From the NCBI GenBank assembly GCA_944363995.1, contig CALVVV010000025.1, positions 1 to 16,796 of the forward strand: a DNA stretch of 16,796 nt. The letters run 5' to 3'. Positions 13,972-16,796 of the stretch are shown in pieces. The notes under the pieces are model-generated. The model worked only from the letters and a program-made list of their open reading frames with translations, searched no databases and had not been told where the DNA came from. The stretch is from an uncultured Bacilli bacterium (GTDB lineage Bacteria; Bacillota_I; Bacilli_A; RF39; UBA660). The position numbers were made by a program, and so were the translations under genes. Numbering within the stretch: position 1 is the first letter of the stretch; each line of letters opens with the position of its first letter.

Positions 13972-14970
13972 ATGTTTAATAAAATATATGTTCAAATAAA
14001 AAAAATTATAAAAGAAAATTATAAATTCTTGTTATCATTATTGTTGCTTTTTGTTGTTTTTACTTATGAATTACCATATTATATTGATGCACCTGGTGGG
14101 CTTATTGATGTATCAGAAAGATTAGAAGTAGAAAATAGTTATGAAATTAATGGTTCGCTTAATTTAGCCTATATTTCAGAATTTAAAGCAACGATTCCTA
14201 CATTGCTTATTGCTTATTTTAATCATGATTGGGACATTATTAAAAAAGAAGAAGTTGTTGCTGCTAACGAAACAATTGAGGAAAATAACTATCGAAATAA
14301 ATTATTATTAGAAGAGGCAAATCAGAATGCGATTATGGTTGCTTTTGATAAAGCTGGACTTAATTATGAAGTTAAAAATCGAAAAGTTAATATAATTTAT
14401 ATTCAAGATCAAGCAGATACTGATTTAAAAATAGGTGATATCATTGTTGAAATTAATGGTATTAAAATTGATTCCAAAGAAGAAGCAATGAAAATTATTG
14501 AAAATAATAAAAGTTTTCAATTTAAAGTAATTAATGATAATAAAGAATATACAAGATATGCTAATAAAATAACCATTGATGGTAAAGAATTAATTGGCAT
14601 TATGGTAAGTGAAACAAAAGAAATTTTAACACCCAATAAAGTAAATATTAATTTCAAAAAGTCGGAATCAGGACCTTCAGGCGGTTTTATGATGAGTTTG
14701 TCTATATATGATTATTTAACTAGTACTGATTTAACCAAGGGTTTAAAAATTGTGGGTACTGGTACTATTGATGAATTTGGTAATATTGGGGTTATTGGCG
14801 GAATTAAATATAAAGTAAAAGTTGCTGCTAAAGAAAAAGCTGATTTATTTTTTGTTCCAACTGATAATTATGAAGAAGCATTGACAACTGTCCAAACTAA
14901 TAACTTAGATATTAAATTAGTTGAAGTTTCACATATTGATGATGCAATATCTTATTTAAAAAATAATTAA
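13972..14970 (+). CDS. ylbL: YlbL/SepM-type PDZ and Lon-like membrane serine protease
   Basis: This 332-residue membrane-bound protease has an N-terminal helix (about 18-34) followed by the family's 'PYYIDAPGGLIDV'. A PDZ domain lies in the middle (about 110-195), with 'DLKIGDIIVEINGIKI'. A Lon-type S16 domain is at the C terminus. The catalytic Ser is S236 in 'ESGPSGGFMMSL' and the Lys is K281 in 'GGIKYKVKVAAK', 45 residues apart, close to the Ser-Lys spacing in Lon. Both dyad residues are present, so it should be active outside the membrane. Relatives process secreted peptides or membrane proteins (SepM in streptococci, YlbL in Bacillus). It has the strongest ribosome binding site in the window (AAGGAGGT). 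No clear terminator follows; a new promoter begins 17 nt after the stop. Confidence 0.9.
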   Translation: MFNKIYVQIKKIIKENYKFLLSLLLLFVVFTYELPYYIDAPGGLIDVSERLEVENSYEINGSLNLAYISEFKATIPTLLIAYFNHDWDIIKKEEVVAANETIEENNYRNKLLLEEANQNAIMVAFDKAGLNYEVKNRKVNIIYIQDQADTDLKIGDIIVEINGIKIDSKEEAMKIIENNKSFQFKVINDNKEYTRYANKITIDGKELIGIMVSETKEILTPNKVNINFKKSESGPSGGFMMSLSIYDYLTSTDLTKGLKIVGTGTIDEFGNIGVIGGIKYKVKVAAKEKADLFFVPTDNYEEALTTVQTNNLDIKLVEVSHIDDAISYLKNN

Positions 14971-14986
14971 AAATAGTATTAAAAAC

Positions 14987-15014
14987 TTGACATTTATTAT
15001 ATATAGAGTAAAAT
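14987..15014 (+). promoter_or_regulatory. Promoter of the coiled-coil membrane protein gene
   Basis: A perfect -35 TTGACA (14987-14992), a 16-bp spacer and a -10 TAAAAT (15009-15014) lie between ylbL and the next gene. Unlike most promoters here, no TG precedes the -10. Confidence 0.6.
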
Positions 15015-15039
15015 AATATGCCAAGAAAGGAATTTGTTT

Positions 15040-15711
15040 ATGGATAAATTTTTAAAATTGATTAACACAAAAAAGGAACAACAAAAGAAATTAGAAAATA
15101 AAATAGCAAAAAGTGAAGATGAACTTAACGAATATAAAAAGATACAAATAGAATTAGATAATATAATTTCTCATTTGGATTATCAATATAAAAATAACTT
15201 AAATTTAATGGCTAGATTAAAGAAATTTCCTAAATTAAAGAAAAAGGTATTAATGACAGTTATATTATCTATTTTAGTCATATTATCACCAATATTGGTA
15301 ATAATACCAATATTTTCAATTCTTAATTCTTATTCTTTATTTGCTGCTATAATTTATTCTTTATTTGTTATAATTTTATCAACTAGTTTTATTGCTGATG
15401 GTAAAAAAATTATTAATAAAGAAAAGCGAGTTTTGAAAGGATTAAATTCTAAGAATTTAGAAGAAGAAAATTTGTTTATTGATGTTAAAAAGAATATGTT
15501 AGAAACTAGTAAAAAGAAAAATGAAGTTTATATTTCTGATTTAGAACAAAAAATTGCACAATTTAATTTTAATTTAGCTGATTTAAAAGAAACAATACAA
15601 TTTATTACAAATTATCGTGAAAAATGTATTTGTGAATTGTGTCCAGATATTTTAGATAAATATTTTGCTGAAAATATTGAAGTTAATCCAAAGCAAAAAC
15701 AATTAAGTTAA
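15040..15711 (+). CDS. Unknown two-helix membrane protein flanked by coiled coils
   Basis: I do not recognise this 223-residue protein. A highly charged helical region rich in Lys and Glu (residues 1-66, heptad-like) comes first. Two membrane helices follow (about 70-91 and 95-115) with a very short turn between them. A second charged helical region runs to about 190. With a hairpin in the membrane, both coiled-coil arms would lie on the same side, probably the cytoplasm. Near the end is a C196-x-C198-x2-C201 motif ('CICELCPDIL'), then a short polar tail. ATG 15040 is preferred: GAAAGGA (15025-15031) is 8 nt upstream, whereas an in-frame TTG at 15034 is only 2 nt away. It has its own promoter and terminator and so is a single-gene unit before mutS. 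No function is proposed. Confidence 0.7.
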   Translation: MDKFLKLINTKKEQQKKLENKIAKSEDELNEYKKIQIELDNIISHLDYQYKNNLNLMARLKKFPKLKKKVLMTVILSILVILSPILVIIPIFSILNSYSLFAAIIYSLFVIILSTSFIADGKKIINKEKRVLKGLNSKNLEEENLFIDVKKNMLETSKKKNEVYISDLEQKIAQFNFNLADLKETIQFITNYREKCICELCPDILDKYFAENIEVNPKQKQLS

Positions 15712-15721
15712 AATCTTTACT

Positions 15722-15748
15722 AAAAAATAAGCAATAAGCTTTTTTTTA
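15722..15748 (+). terminator. Terminator before mutS
   Basis: A hairpin with arms 15722-15732 and 15738-15748 closes on AAGC/GCTT around AATAA; one mismatch is followed by further A-T pairs. The T run at 15740-15747 doubles as the 3' arm and release tract. It is placed directly after the unknown membrane-protein gene. Confidence 0.55.
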
Positions 15749-15759
15749 TTATATTTTTT

Positions 15760-15768
15760 TGATAAAAT
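15760..15768 (+). promoter_or_regulatory. Extended -10 of the mutS promoter
   Basis: TGaTAAAAT lies 18 nt before the mutS start codon. The -35 position falls in the T run of the preceding terminator and has no TTGACA-like hexamer, so this rests on the extended -10 alone. GGTGGTAG at 15778-15785 is a weak ribosome binding site. Confidence 0.42.
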
Positions 15769-15786
15769 ATTAAATGTGGTGGTAGT

Positions 15787-16796
15787 ATGACATTAGATAG
15801 TGTTGATTTAGATAAAGTAACACCAATGATGAGACAATATATAGAAACAAAAAAACAAAATAAAGATATTATTGTATTTTATCGTTTAGGTGATTTTTAT
15901 GAAATGTTTTTTGAAGATGCAATAACTGTTTCACATGAACTAGAATTAACTTTAACTGGTAAATCAGCGGGATTAGAAGAAAGAATACCTATGTGTGGTG
16001 TTCCTTTTCATTCAGCTAATATTTATATTGATAAGTTAGTAGCTAAAGGATATAAAGTAGGTATTTGTGAACAATTAGAAGATCCTAAAACTGCTAAAGG
16101 AATCGTTAAAAGAGGTATGGTTCAAATAGTAAGTAGTGGAACTTTATTTAATGAGTCTTTAAATGAAAAAGAAAATAATTATATTGGAGCTATTATCGAT
16201 TTTAATTATGGGTATGCAATTAGTTATGGCGATATAACAACAGGTTCAATATATACCTTTTTATTAGAACACAATCCTTCTAAATTAGTAAGTGAAATAG
16301 TAAGTATTGGTATTAAAGAAGTTGTTGTTAGTGAAACATTTAATAAAGATATTTATGCATTATTAAGAAATAATTTTAAAATAACTGTATCTTTATTTGA
16401 TAAAAAAGAAGATTTAATTAAATATGATTATGTATATGAAGATATATCTGATGTAAGATTAGTTGCAGTAATAAAGTATTTATTAAGTTATATTGATTAT
16501 ACACAATTTAGAGATTTATCGCATTTACAAAAAGCTGTTTTAAGAGAAACTAAAAATTACTTAAAAATGGATATTCATACCAAACGAAATTTGGAATTAA
16601 CGGAAACTTTAAGATTAAAGCAAAGAAATCATTCTTTAATTTGGTTATTAGATAAAACTAAAACAGCAATGGGATCAAGATTACTTAAAAATTTTATTGA
16701 AAACCCTTTAATTGATAAGAATGAAATTGAAAGAAGATATGATTGTATTGAAAAATTATTAGAAGAATTTATTTTAACTAATGATTTAGAAAAATA
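15787..16796 (+). CDS. mutS: DNA mismatch repair ATPase MutS (5' part)
   Basis: The first 336 codons of MutS, the protein that recognises mispaired bases and recruits MutL, run off the right edge in frame. The mismatch-binding domain carries the Phe-x-Glu motif as F37-Y38-E39 in 'FYRLGDFYEMFFEDA'. It is followed by 'RIPMCGVPFHSA' and 'GYKVGICEQLEDPKTAKG'. The connector domain and the start of the core/lever region ('LRLKQRNHSLIWLLDKTKTAMGSRLL', given here as separate blocks 'LRLKQRN' and 'KTAMGSRLL') are also visible. The ATPase domain is outside the window. The N-terminal Phe-x-Glu motif marks this as MutS1 rather than MutS2, so it is a separate gene from the Smr protein at 7357. The missing part should add about 500 residues. 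Confidence 0.95.
   Translation, partial: MTLDSVDLDKVTPMMRQYIETKKQNKDIIVFYRLGDFYEMFFEDAITVSHELELTLTGKSAGLEERIPMCGVPFHSANIYIDKLVAKGYKVGICEQLEDPKTAKGIVKRGMVQIVSSGTLFNESLNEKENNYIGAIIDFNYGYAISYGDITTGSIYTFLLEHNPSKLVSEIVSIGIKEVVVSETFNKDIYALLRNNFKITVSLFDKKEDLIKYDYVYEDISDVRLVAVIKYLLSYIDYTQFRDLSHLQKAVLRETKNYLKMDIHTKRNLELTETLRLKQRNHSLIWLLDKTKTAMGSRLLKNFIENPLIDKNEIERRYDCIEKLLEEFILTNDLEK

Noticed and set aside
1..16796. Possible UGA-as-tryptophan code, given the Mollicutes-like AT content
   Set aside because: Tryptophans are encoded by TGG and TGA ends genes at 3377-3379 and 11353-11355 exactly where families end; the standard bacterial code fits.
1..16796. Mobile element, prophage, CRISPR or toxin-antitoxin island
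   Set aside because: No transposase, integrase, terminal inverted repeats, spaced direct repeats, cas genes or small toxin pairs were seen; composition is even throughout.

Overview
The window is a very AT-rich, densely coded bacterial chromosome segment using the standard bacterial code: tryptophan is TGG, and TGA serves as a stop (3377-3379, 11353-11355). The gene content includes a YlbJ/YlbL pair, an LCP-family wall ligase, a FemAB-type aminoacyltransferase, a stand-alone Smr protein and a ComG/type IV pilus-like ATPase with prepilins. Together with Shine-Dalgarno sites of the AAGGAGGT and GGTGA(T/G) types, this points to a low-GC Bacillota. My best guess is an uncultured gut lineage of Bacilli such as RF39 and relatives; that placement is inference, not proof. 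I see no insertion sequence, phage gene, tRNA, rRNA or CRISPR array, and no gene-free stretch over 300 bases.

Layout. 1-106 holds stacked hairpins, including the terminator of a minus-strand FemAB-like gene (99-1361). Diverging from it is a compact three-gene cassette (1450-4317): a COG3580-like protein, a COG3581-like protein and a BadF/HgdC-type ATPase activator with both cluster-ligating cysteines. These overlap or are translationally coupled. The next intergenic region (4318-4440) carries a terminator, a competing hairpin and a 29-bp palindrome, and leads into an LCP-family protein (4441-6402) with an Ig-like tail. Then come a PfkB-family sugar/nucleoside kinase and an overlapping Smr-domain protein (6483-7629).

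7618-12993 looks like a surface-appendage region. It holds a membrane-anchored Cys/Thr-rich extracellular protein with a WSxWS-like motif (7740-9215), driven by two tandem TTGACA promoters. A minus-strand PilB/GspE-type assembly ATPase follows (9249-10769). Divergent from it are two prepilin-like genes (10864-11355 and 11368-12993). The second prepilin carries an Ig-like domain and a large glycine-rich domain of the type found in ALK/LTK receptors. The ATPase and prepilin genes share a 38-bp near-perfect palindrome (10804-10841) holding overlapping divergent -10 boxes. No PilC-like platform protein or prepilin peptidase is inside the window.

12971-16796 holds YlbJ (minus) and, divergent and only 20 bp away, the PDZ/Lon-type protease YlbL. 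After these come an unknown two-helix membrane protein flanked by coiled coils and the 5' part of mutS, which runs off the right edge.

For follow-up, the best candidates are the ALK-type glycine-rich prepilin with its palindromic control region, and the orphan three-gene activase/reductase-like cassette. Neither is claimed as a proven new system. Most individual families are recognisable; the combination and arrangement are what deserve checking.
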